Assembly (NCBI GenBank): GCA_022745215.1
Contig: JAIIWC010000013.1
Coordinates: forward strand, 1 to 32,357
DNA from: Collinsella sp.
GTDB taxonomy: Bacteria; Actinomycetota; Coriobacteriia; Coriobacteriales; Coriobacteriaceae
Length of the DNA stretch: 32,357 bases
Reading direction: 5' to 3'
Shown piece by piece: positions 25,755 through 32,357 of this stretch (the first letter of the stretch is position 1; every line of letters begins with the position of its first letter). The position numbers and the translations under genes are program-made. Below the pieces are notes generated by a model. The model was not told where the DNA came from and made no database searches. It worked only from the letters and a program-made list of their open reading frames with translations.

Positions 25755-26699
25755 ATGCCCGCGCTCATTACGCATCATCTGTTTGGCGAGGAAAGCATCG
25801 ACCGTCTTCCGCAGGGCGTTATCACGTCCGACGAGGAGCGCATCGCCTTTATCCTGGGAAACCAAGGTCCCGACCCGTTTTTCTTCCACATGCTCACGCC
25901 GCGCATCTCCGACTGCACACTGCTTGCTCAGGTTATGCACCGCTCGCGCATGTCGCGCCAGTTCTCGTGCCTGCGCGACGGCGTGTCGCACCTGCAGCCG
26001 CGCGATGCCAACCTGGGTCGCGCCTTTGCGCTGGGCCTGCTGTCGCACTATGTGCTCGACCGCAATGCCCACCCCTTTGTCTACGAGCAGCAGTTTGGCA
26101 TTGTTGAGTCCGACCCCGAGCTCGAGGCTTCGGGCAGTCAAGTTCACGCCGTGCTCGAAAGCGACCTGGACGTGCTGATGCTGCAGCTCAAGCGCGATGG
26201 GGCAACGGTCGAGGATTATCCGCCGGCGGGCGAGATCGTCACGACCGACCGCATCAATCGTGTTGCCGGCGTGCTGATGAGCTACGTCGCCGGGCGCGTG
26301 TACGGTATCGACATCCCGGCGGGGGAGTACGCCGGCGCCGTAGCCGACATGCAGCTGCTCTACCGCACTATCGAGCCGGCCGGTTCGGCCAAGACGCGCG
26401 CGATTGCCCTGCTCGAGGGCTTGGTGCACGATTATTCGCTGCTCGACGGCCTTGCGCACCGCGTGACGACCGAGCTGCCCGAGCGTACCGGCAACCTGGG
26501 CCACTTGGCATGGAAGAACCCCTTTACTGACGAGGTCTCGAACGAGAGTTTCCCCGAGGTCTTTGACCGCGCGCTGGTCGATTACGAGTGCACGGTCGCC
26601 CGCTTTATCGAGACCGGCGATATGGAAGCCGTGACCAACCACGTCAATTACAGCGGTCGCGTGCTCGGCGCCGACGAAGAGTTCGACCGCGAGGAGTAG
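25755..26699 (+). CDS. Zn-dependent phospholipase C-like protein
   Basis: 314 residues. MPALITHHLFGEESIDRLP followed by 'FILGNQGPDPFFF', 'GLLSHYVLDRNAHPFVY' and 'HAVLESDLDVLML' is the His/Asp pattern of the zinc-dependent phospholipase C (Zn_dep_PLPC) fold: an all-helical protein whose His and Asp residues bind three zinc ions. There is no signal peptide, unlike clostridial alpha-toxin, so it is predicted to be cytoplasmic and may act on lipid head groups or other phosphoesters, or have another function. GAAAGGAT precedes the ATG; an upstream in-frame start at 25725 has no ribosome binding site. It has its own promoter candidate and is followed by an MFS gene with another. Confidence 0.8.
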   Translation: MPALITHHLFGEESIDRLPQGVITSDEERIAFILGNQGPDPFFFHMLTPRISDCTLLAQVMHRSRMSRQFSCLRDGVSHLQPRDANLGRAFALGLLSHYVLDRNAHPFVYEQQFGIVESDPELEASGSQVHAVLESDLDVLMLQLKRDGATVEDYPPAGEIVTTDRINRVAGVLMSYVAGRVYGIDIPAGEYAGAVADMQLLYRTIEPAGSAKTRAIALLEGLVHDYSLLDGLAHRVTTELPERTGNLGHLAWKNPFTDEVSNESFPEVFDRALVDYECTVARFIETGDMEAVTNHVNYSGRVLGADEEFDREE

Positions 26700-26753
26700 G
26701 GCTCGTGCGTGCCCCTTTGCCGAATCCTTACCGGCGCCTCTGGACAATTGGGG

Positions 26754-26759
26754 TACGAT
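26754..26759 (+). promoter_or_regulatory. -10 candidate for the MFS gene (GGG-TACGAT)
   Basis: TACGAT preceded by GGG, 41 bp before the MFS start codon. There is no clear -35. GAAGGGG at ~26786-26792 is the ribosome binding site. Confidence 0.45.
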
Positions 26760-26800
26760 GAACTAACTGTATATCGGGCGAATACGAAGGGGCCCTGTCC

Positions 26801-28051
26801 ATGAAATACACCAAGCTCGAGCGTAACTGGGTTATGTACGATGTGGGCAACTCGGCCCTCGTGCTGCTCAATACCTCGGTGGTGCCCATCTACTTTAACG
26901 CCATCAATACCGGTGCTTCCTCGGCAGACCTGGTGGTCGCCTGGGGCAACGCGCAGACGATTGCCTCGCTAGTCATTGCCATGCTCATGCCCATTCTGGG
27001 CGCGCTTGCCGATTACGCCGGCAACAAGATCAAGTTCTTCTTGGGCTTCTTCCTCACGGGCCTGGTTCTTTGCCTGGCGCAGGCTATCCCCATGTCCGCC
27101 ATGGCATTTTTGACCGTGTACGTGCTGTGCACCATCGGCCTTAACTCTTCCATGACGTTCTACGATGCCATGCTGCCCGACATTACCACCGACGAGCGCA
27201 TGGACGCCGTGTCCAGCTCGGGCTATGCCTGGGGCTACATCGGCTCCACCGTGCCGTTCATCATCTGCCTGGCGCTTATCATGGGTGGCCCCGCTCTTGG
27301 CGTCCCCACCATGCTGGCAACGCGTCTGTCGTTTATCATCACCGGTGCCTGGTGGCTCATCTTTACCCTGCCGCTCATTCGCACCTATAAGCAAAAGTAC
27401 GGTCGCGAGCGCGGTCCCCAGGACACCATCGGCCACATCGTGGGCGGCGTGTTCTCCGAGGTCGGACATACCATGCGCGAAATCGCCCACAACAAGACCG
27501 TGCTGGTCTACATGATCGCGTTCTTCTTCTACATCGACGGTGTGCACACGGTCATTTCCATGGCAACCAGCTACGGATCGGCTTTGGGCATCGACTCGAC
27601 CCAGCTGGTGCTGGCACTGCTCGTCACGCAGTTTGTGGCCTTCCCGTCCGCCATCATCTACGGCAAGCTCGCCGGTCGCGTGGGCACACTCAATATGATC
27701 TTGGTGGCCGTCGCCGCCTACATGGGCATCGTGCTCTTTGCCGCGTTCTTCCTAAAGACCGCCTTTGAGTTCTGGGTGCTCGCTATTTTGGTCGGCCTGT
27801 TCCAAGGCGGCGTGCAGGCGCTCAGCCGCAGCTATTTTGGCCGCATCATCCCCAAGGAAAAGTCCAACGAGTACTACGGCTTCTTCGATATCTTTGGCCG
27901 TTACGCAAGCGTTATGGGCACCTTCCTGGTGTCGGTTGTCACCTCGCTGACCGGCAACCCGTCGCTGGGCGTCCTTTCTATTGGCGTTCTGCTGGTTGTT
28001 GGCTTTGTGCTGCTGGTCCGTCTGTCCCGCATGGCTCAGGCGGCGGCGTAA
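26801..28051 (+). CDS. MFS transporter, Atg22/UMF1-like
   Basis: 416 residues, about twelve membrane helices. The N-terminus 'ERNWVMYDVGNSALVLLNTSVVPIYF' matches the Atg22-like/UMF1 subgroup, whose members begin with a W..YDxgNSa motif. Helix 2-3 has 'MLMPILGALADYAGNKIKFFLGFF', the MFS D-x-x-G-x-k/r type loop, and 'GGVQALSRSYFGRIIPKEKSNEYYGFFDIFGRYASVMG' is the conserved helix 10-11 segment. The yeast namesake exports amino acids from the vacuole; bacterial substrates are largely unknown. It lies between a phospholipase-like gene and a glycosyltransferase. No substrate can be named from sequence. Confidence 0.88.
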   Translation: MKYTKLERNWVMYDVGNSALVLLNTSVVPIYFNAINTGASSADLVVAWGNAQTIASLVIAMLMPILGALADYAGNKIKFFLGFFLTGLVLCLAQAIPMSAMAFLTVYVLCTIGLNSSMTFYDAMLPDITTDERMDAVSSSGYAWGYIGSTVPFIICLALIMGGPALGVPTMLATRLSFIITGAWWLIFTLPLIRTYKQKYGRERGPQDTIGHIVGGVFSEVGHTMREIAHNKTVLVYMIAFFFYIDGVHTVISMATSYGSALGIDSTQLVLALLVTQFVAFPSAIIYGKLAGRVGTLNMILVAVAAYMGIVLFAAFFLKTAFEFWVLAILVGLFQGGVQALSRSYFGRIIPKEKSNEYYGFFDIFGRYASVMGTFLVSVVTSLTGNPSLGVLSIGVLLVVGFVLLVRLSRMAQAAA

Positions 28052-28153
28052 GGCAACCGGGCTCAGTACAGCAATTGTGCCTATCTGCAGTACTCTTTTG
28101 GAAGTAGCCGCATAAATCATTCTGACTTCCGAGCAATGTTTAGCCCAAGTGGG

Positions 28154-28159
28154 TATGAT
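28154..28159 (+). promoter_or_regulatory. -10 candidate (GGG-TATGAT)
   Basis: TATGAT preceded by GGG, 75 bp before the glycosyltransferase start and 18 bp before a terminator-like hairpin. There is no good -35. The predicted transcript start near 28166 would place the hairpin about 11 nt into the message. Confidence 0.45.
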
Positions 28160-28176
28160 GGAATCAGCTAGGTCGC

Positions 28177-28211
28177 GGGGCGTCGCCTGTGTTTGGCGGC
28201 GCCCCGTTTTT
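28177..28211 (+). terminator. Terminator-like hairpin in front of the glycosyltransferase
   Basis: GGGGCGTCGCC (28177-28187), loop TGTGTTT, GGCGGCGCCCC (28195-28205), then G and five T. An 11-bp stem with one G-T wobble. It is either the MFS terminator or a leader attenuator, because a -10 candidate lies between it and the MFS gene and the AAGGAGGG ribosome binding site begins only 8 bp after the T run. Confidence 0.75.
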
Positions 28212-28233
28212 GTGTTGCAAGGAGGGTAAAGGT

Positions 28234-29421
28234 ATGAACGCCACGGTTGTGATCCCAACATATTGGGCGGGCGATGATACCCAAGCAAACGCTCCCGGCA
28301 CCTACGATCACTCGACGTCGCTCAATGCCGCCAACCCGGAGCTCGATCGCTGCCTGACTTCACTCGAACAGGTGCGCGACATTCCGCGCATCATTCTCTT
28401 GGTGGTCTGTCCGGTTTCTGCCACGGCCGACGTATCCCATCGCGTGCACGAAATCGTTAATGCGCATCCCACACTTAAGGTCACCGTCGTTACCAATACT
28501 CAGGCTTCGCGTGTTGCCGACCGCGTGGCACAGATTGCGCCCAAAGGCTCGGGCGAGTGCGTGAGCCTGCGCGGCTACGGCGCCATCCGCAACATGGGTC
28601 TTGCCTGCGCGGCGGTGCTGGGGCACGACGCGGTTGTGTTTTTGGATGACGACGAGACCGTCATCGATGCCGACTTTATGAAGCGTGCGACCTATGCGCT
28701 GGGCCAGCAGACGCGTCAGGGCCTGCCGATTTTAGTCAAGAGCGGATACTTTTATGATCGCGACGGGTCGCCGCTGGCTCCCACGGACAAAGTGGGCATT
28801 TGCCATCGCTGGTGGACCAAGCGTATCGAGTTCAATCGCTGGATGAAAAAGGCGCTCTCGGGCACCCGCATCTCGCGCTCCAATTACGTATGCGGCGGCC
28901 TGATGGCCCTGCACGCCCGCGCCTTTACGCGTGTGGCCTTCGACCCGTTTATCACCCGCGGCGAGGATCTGGACTACCTGTTTAACATGCGCATGTTCGG
29001 CTATGACGTGTGGTTCGATAACGAGTGGGCCGTGCGCCACCTGCCGCCCGAGTCCGAGAAGCGCTCGCCGCGCTTTATGCAGGACGTGTACCGTTGGTAC
29101 TACGAGCGGGCCAAGCTGACGTTCGCCGCGCACCAAAAGGAGCTCATTCCGGTTACGGCCGCATCACTCATGCCCTATCCGGGTCCGTGGATCTCGCGCG
29201 AGCTCGACGACCGCGTGCGCAAGACCGCTATGGTCCGCAGCGTGTTTACCCGCGAGCATGAGGGCTACCTGCGCATCTGGCGTCATGGTATTGACGAGGC
29301 CAAGACCTATGCCCGCCAAAACGCCGCAAGCTACCTGCGTTTTCAGAGTTTCTGGCCCAAGATCATGGACGAACTTTGGCGCGACGCACAACTGATTAGC
29401 ATCCTGGAGGGGGCTGAATGA
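28234..29421 (+). CDS. Family-2-like glycosyltransferase
   Basis: 395 residues. The start MNATVVIPTYWAG is the nucleotide-sugar-binding strand of GT-A enzymes, the FLDDDE at 137-141 is the metal-binding DxD, and 'RGEDLDYLFNMRMFGYDVWFDNEWAVRHL' supplies the acceptor-side ED motif. The C-terminal ~120 residues are helical and unrecognised. There is no membrane helix, so it acts at the cytoplasmic face, probably in envelope polysaccharide or glycolipid synthesis. AAGGAGGG precedes ATG 28234. The stop overlaps the next gene's start (ATGA): a glycosyltransferase translationally coupled to a sensor histidine kinase, an unusual pairing that suggests its product or substrate level is what the sensor reports on, or simply equal dosage. 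Confidence 0.83.
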   Translation: MNATVVIPTYWAGDDTQANAPGTYDHSTSLNAANPELDRCLTSLEQVRDIPRIILLVVCPVSATADVSHRVHEIVNAHPTLKVTVVTNTQASRVADRVAQIAPKGSGECVSLRGYGAIRNMGLACAAVLGHDAVVFLDDDETVIDADFMKRATYALGQQTRQGLPILVKSGYFYDRDGSPLAPTDKVGICHRWWTKRIEFNRWMKKALSGTRISRSNYVCGGLMALHARAFTRVAFDPFITRGEDLDYLFNMRMFGYDVWFDNEWAVRHLPPESEKRSPRFMQDVYRWYYERAKLTFAAHQKELIPVTAASLMPYPGPWISRELDDRVRKTAMVRSVFTREHEGYLRIWRHGIDEAKTYARQNAASYLRFQSFWPKIMDELWRDAQLISILEGAE

Positions 29422-30761
29422 TCGACCGCCGCGCCCAGCGCGATAATTCAATTTCAATCTTTCGCATCATCGCCGTAGTCTGCGCCGTTTGCGTGTTGGC
29501 GTACTTTATCTTTGCCCTGGTGACTGGCATTGAGCCGATTGCCACGGTGATTGCCTGTGCGCTGCTGTGCATCTTCCTGTGCATCTTTATCTTTTTGACG
29601 CTCAATCCCGATTCGGTACGCTCCCAGTACACCGAGGAGACGCTCTCGGTTGCCTCGGCCATGCTCGAGGACATTAAGGGCGGTCTGACGCAAGAATCGG
29701 CGCTTTTGGTGTGCCGGCGTATCCTGCCCGAGACGCGTGCCATGACCGTTGCCATCACCGATGAGGGCAACGTGCTGGCCTGCGCGGGCGAGTTCGAGGA
29801 AAAGCTGCTGCCCGATTCGCCCATCCACACGCTTGCCACGCGCTACGTCATTGAGCACGGCATCGTGCAGTCGTTCAACCGCGTGGTGGACGTGGTGGGT
29901 TCGGATGGCTCGCACAACCATGTTCCCGCCGGTATCATCGCGCCCATCAAGGTGGGCGACCGCACCGTCGGCACGCTCAAGTTCTACTACAAGACCCCGC
30001 GTGCCGTCGACCGTACCCAGTATGCGCTCGCCTCGGGTTTTGCCGAGATCCTGTCCACGCAGCTCGCCATCCACGAGCTCGAGGTGCAAAAAGAGCTCAC
30101 GGCCCGTGCCGAGGTGCGTGCGCTGCAGGCGCAGATTAACCCGCACTTCCTGTTCAACACGCTGAACACCATTGCATCGTTTACGCGCACCGACCCGCTG
30201 CGGGCCCGCGAACTGCTTCGTGAGTTCTCATCGTTCTATCGTGCCACGCTCGACAACTCGGGATCGCTTATTCCGGTCTCGCGCGAGGTCGCACAGACCA
30301 AGCGCTACCTTACCTTTGAGAAGGCCCGCTTTGGCGAGGACCGCGTGCTTGCGACGTTCGATGTGTCCGAGGACGTAGAAGATACGCTGGTGCCGGCGTT
30401 CGTGATCCAGCCGATTGTCGAGAACGCCGTACGTCATGGTATGGGCGATGACGACGCCCTGAGGATCGACGTGACCGTTCACCAAGACGGCGAGGATGCA
30501 ATCTTGATTGCCGTGGCCGATAATGGCGTGGGCATGGATGAGGGTACCGCCGCCAGACTGTTTGACGAGCGCTCTGCCCGTCCCGACGCCAGCTCTCCCC
30601 AGGGTGGCGGCGCCGGTGTGGCCATGCACAATATTTCGGAGCGCATCCATCGCTTTTATGGGCCGCACTCCTATACGCGCGTCGAATCGGCGCCGGGCAA
30701 GGGCACCAAAGTGCTCCTTCATCTTGATTTGTCAGAGAGCATCTTCGACATTCAAGAGTAA
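29418..30761 (+). CDS. LytS-family sensor histidine kinase (system 2)
   Basis: 447 residues. Two membrane helices (~13-36 and 39-61) with almost no outer loop, a GAF-like domain (~70-200, 'VAITDEGNVLACAGEFEEKLLPDSPIHTL' ... 'IIAPIKVGDRTVGTLKFYYKTP') and a LytS-type kinase with phospho-acceptor His243 in QAQINPHFLFNT, N-box IVENAVRHG, DNGVGM and GGGAGVAMHNISERI. It is clearly paralogous to the sensor at 23498, with the same order and the same 'YALASGFAEILSTQLA.HELE.Q.ELTAR.E.RALQ' bridge. GGAGGGGG lies upstream inside the glycosyltransferase end, and the start shares ATGA with its stop. The cognate regulator follows 72 bp later. Confidence 0.9.
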   Translation: MIDRRAQRDNSISIFRIIAVVCAVCVLAYFIFALVTGIEPIATVIACALLCIFLCIFIFLTLNPDSVRSQYTEETLSVASAMLEDIKGGLTQESALLVCRRILPETRAMTVAITDEGNVLACAGEFEEKLLPDSPIHTLATRYVIEHGIVQSFNRVVDVVGSDGSHNHVPAGIIAPIKVGDRTVGTLKFYYKTPRAVDRTQYALASGFAEILSTQLAIHELEVQKELTARAEVRALQAQINPHFLFNTLNTIASFTRTDPLRARELLREFSSFYRATLDNSGSLIPVSREVAQTKRYLTFEKARFGEDRVLATFDVSEDVEDTLVPAFVIQPIVENAVRHGMGDDDALRIDVTVHQDGEDAILIAVADNGVGMDEGTAARLFDERSARPDASSPQGGGAGVAMHNISERIHRFYGPHSYTRVESAPGKGTKVLLHLDLSESIFDIQE

Positions 30762-30833
30762 AATAAAAGGCTACGGGCTCAACGTCATGCGACGGATGCC
30801 CGGCGTAGTTAGTTGACGAAAGGTTTTATCCCT

Positions 30834-31550
30834 ATGCTGCGTGCGATGATTGTGGATGATGAGGCGCCGGCTCGCTCGGAGCTTCGCTTCCTGCTCGAGC
30901 AAACGGGCAAGATCGGCACGATCACGGAGGCGTCGAGCGTCCGCTCCGCCATCGAGATGCTTATGGAAAGTCGCGTGGATGTCGTGTTTCTCGATATCTC
31001 GATGCCCGGTGCCTCGGGCCTGCAACTTGCCGAGGCGCTGCATAAGCTCAAAAATCCGCCGGCGATCGTGTTTGTGACTGCGTATAGTGACCATGCGGTC
31101 GAGGCATTCGACGTGGATGCCGTCGATTATCTGATGAAGCCGGTCGAGGAAGCTCGCTTGGATCGCGCGATCGAGAAGGTCATGCAACGCGCCAAGCCGG
31201 TTACGGACAGCAAGGTGACCATCGAGCGTATCCCGGTGGAAAAGGGCGGCCGCAAGGTGCTCATTCCCGTGGACGACATTCGCTTTATCATGGCCAAGGA
31301 CGATTACTCCTGCATCTATACCGTCGATGATCGCTTTTTGTCGACGACCTCGCTGGCGCAGTTTGAGGCCAAGCTCTGCGACTTTGGCTTCTTCCGTGTT
31401 CACCGCCGCTATATCGTCAACTTGGCGTGCGTCACGGATGTGGAGACGGTGCCCTCGGGTGCCATCCAGCTGGGCATTACGGGCGTCGACGAACGCGTTC
31501 CGGTTTCGCGTCGCCGCGTCGTGCCGCTCAAGAAGGCTCTGAGTCTCTAG
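30834..31550 (+). CDS. LytTR-family response regulator (system 2)
   Basis: 238 residues. Receiver domain with DDE (8-10), phospho-acceptor Asp54 (VVFLDISMPGA), Thr82 and Lys102 (DYLMKPVE). The LytTR domain begins near 133 ('GGRKVLIPVDDIRFIMAKDDYSCIYTVDDRFLSTTSL', 'FGFFRVHRRYIVNLACV', 'GVDERVPVSRRRVVPLKKAL'). The start ATG 30834 has only AAAGG about 10 nt upstream; a TTG at 30813 and an internal ATG 12 nt downstream are alternatives, but the receiver domain needs no more than ATG 30834. It completes the second two-component system and probably controls envelope or transport genes nearby. Confidence 0.93.
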   Translation: MLRAMIVDDEAPARSELRFLLEQTGKIGTITEASSVRSAIEMLMESRVDVVFLDISMPGASGLQLAEALHKLKNPPAIVFVTAYSDHAVEAFDVDAVDYLMKPVEEARLDRAIEKVMQRAKPVTDSKVTIERIPVEKGGRKVLIPVDDIRFIMAKDDYSCIYTVDDRFLSTTSLAQFEAKLCDFGFFRVHRRYIVNLACVTDVETVPSGAIQLGITGVDERVPVSRRRVVPLKKALSL

Positions 31551-31556
31551 CACACT

Positions 31557-31606
31557 GGCCCCGCAGCCCTGTAGACCCATCGTCTGCGGAGCCGTGGGGC
31601 CTTTTT
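31557..31606 (+). terminator. Terminator after the system 2 regulator
   Basis: GGCCCC (31557-31562) pairs with GGGGCC (31596-31601), with GCAG/CTGC pairing inside, followed by TTTTT (31602-31606). It lies 7 bp after the response-regulator stop. Confidence 0.75.
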
Positions 31607-31645
31607 GTATGTATCTGCCGAATCGTTTTTTGCGGAAGGGATCCC

Positions 31646-32113
31646 ATGAACAGTGCAAGCGCCAAGCGCATCGACATCATCTCGGACACCCACGGCTATT
31701 TATCGCCTGCGCTCTTGGACGAGCTTAAGGGCGCGGATCTGATTATCCATGCCGGTGACCTTACGTCGGAGATGGACTACGAGCACCTATGCACTATCGC
31801 CCCCGTGCGGGCCGTACTGGGCAACAACGATTACTACCGCGACTACGGCCCCGATGTAGACCGTCTTGCGCTCTTTACCTACGAAGGCCTCAAATTCGCC
31901 GTAGCCCACTACCGCGAAGACCTTCCGGTGGGATCCGTAGACGTAGCCATCAACGGTCACACCCACGTAACCAAAGAAGCCCAAGTGGGCCGCTGCCTAG
32001 TCCTCAACCCGGGCAGCGCCAGCTACCCCAGAGGCACCCGAGGCCCCACCATGGCCAGAATGCTAGTAAAAGACGGCAAGATCATAAGCACCAAATTTAT
32101 TGACCTAGAGTAA
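31646..32113 (+). CDS. yfcE: YfcE/MJ0936-type metallophosphodiesterase
   Basis: 155 residues, family length. Metal-binding motifs: ISDTHG (Asp14, His16), HAGDL (Asp38), VLGNND (Asn60), AHYRED (His88) and INGHTH (His105, His107). Members hydrolyse phosphodiesters with a binuclear metal centre in the cytoplasm; physiological substrates are mostly unknown. The third motif, usually HGH, reads HYR here, so one usual metal ligand is missing, which may change metal use or activity. GGAAGGG precedes the ATG at 5 nt. From about 31850 to the end the gene uses GTA, CTA, AGA, ATA and AAA codons that are scarce in the rest of the window, unlike its first half. Confidence 0.9.
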   Translation: MNSASAKRIDIISDTHGYLSPALLDELKGADLIIHAGDLTSEMDYEHLCTIAPVRAVLGNNDYYRDYGPDVDRLALFTYEGLKFAVAHYREDLPVGSVDVAINGHTHVTKEAQVGRCLVLNPGSASYPRGTRGPTMARMLVKDGKIISTKFIDLE

Positions 32114-32120
32114 AAGCAAC

Positions 32121-32158
32121 AAAAACGGGAGATGCAGATTGCATCCACCGTTTTTCTT
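32121..32158 (+). terminator. Terminator of the phosphodiesterase gene
   Basis: AAAAACGG (32121-32128) pairs with CCGTTTTT (32148-32155), with GATGC/GCATC inside, then CTTTC. A strong bidirectional-looking intrinsic terminator 7 bp after the stop. Confidence 0.85.
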
Positions 32159-32159
32159 T

Positions 32160-32357
32160 CAGCAAAAGGTGGAGCTTCGGCAAGAACCCTCAGACAACCC
32201 CGCCGCGGAGAACGGGGCCGCCGAGCCGCGAAGCGGCGAGCAACAAAGACTTTGAAGCAAGTGACGGTAGGGAGAGTCTCCGGGGCTGAGGGCGGGGGTT
32301 AAGTTTGTCGCGAGTTCCGCACGCAAAGGAAAGCACTTAATGTGCTTTCCGTCTTGC
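32160..32357. other. GC-rich non-coding tail with hairpins
   Basis: No credible gene. CCCTCAG (~32188-32194) is inverted as CTGAGGG (~32286-32292), GCCGC-GAA-GCGGC lies near 32235, and a perfect GGAAAGCAC-TTAAT-GTGCTTTCC (32328-32350) ends the window, possibly the terminator of a converging gene beyond the edge. The nested inverted repeats could be a structured RNA or an intergenic repeat; I cannot assign one. Confidence 0.35.

Overview
The window looks like a chromosomal segment of a GC-rich, anaerobic actinobacterium of the class Coriobacteriia, most likely a Collinsella-type gut bacterium. This rests on strong G/C third-position bias, pyruvate:ferredoxin oxidoreductase as the pyruvate enzyme, Ser/Thr kinases paired with FHA proteins, and the family mix. 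It is an inference from gene content, not a database match. I see no rRNA, tRNA, CRISPR array, prophage or transposase gene.

Layout. (1) 1-3219, minus strand: a small membrane protein, a polytopic Ser/Thr protein kinase and, translationally coupled to it, an FhaA-like (DUF3662) protein running off the left edge. (2) 3336-7921: the dnaX ... ybaB-recR replication/repair set, interrupted by a small acidic protein and an opposite-strand membrane protein. (3) 8165-11853: a tight three-gene operon of a membrane-anchored extracellular protein, a second Ser/Thr kinase with C-terminal membrane helices, and an FHA protein, behind a promoter overlapped by a GTTGYGCAAC palindrome. (4) 12304-15843: single-polypeptide pyruvate:ferredoxin oxidoreductase with a long leader and a very long palindromic terminator. 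(5) 16248-17191, minus strand: a two-gene unit of a DUF3830 cyclophilin-like protein and an unknown helical protein. (6) 17794-23386: carbamate kinase, a TIR-bounded non-coding element (18863-19132), an opposite-strand membrane-anchored C39-like cysteine peptidase, an APC-family transporter behind a structured leader, and a metal-dependent amidohydrolase. (7) 23498-31550: two paralogous LytS/LytTR-type two-component systems bracketing a Zn-dependent phospholipase C-like protein, an Atg22-type MFS transporter and a family-2-like glycosyltransferase that is translationally coupled to the second sensor. (8) 31646-32113: a YfcE-type phosphodiesterase, then about 240 bp of structured non-coding sequence.

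How the parts may work together. Two kinase/FHA modules lie within 12 kb, so phospho-threonine signalling is a theme of the left half. PFOR and carbamate kinase are energy-conserving fermentation enzymes. Carbamate kinase, the APC permease and the amidohydrolase could be an uptake-hydrolysis-ATP route for a nitrogenous substrate, but arcA and arcB are absent and the substrate is unknown. The right half is a sensory and cell-envelope cluster.

The most unusual non-coding signals are the TIR element with three ~61-bp hairpin-like units, the twin GTTGYGCAAC palindromes about seven helical turns apart, and terminator-like hairpins placed just upstream of the ribosome binding sites of several genes.
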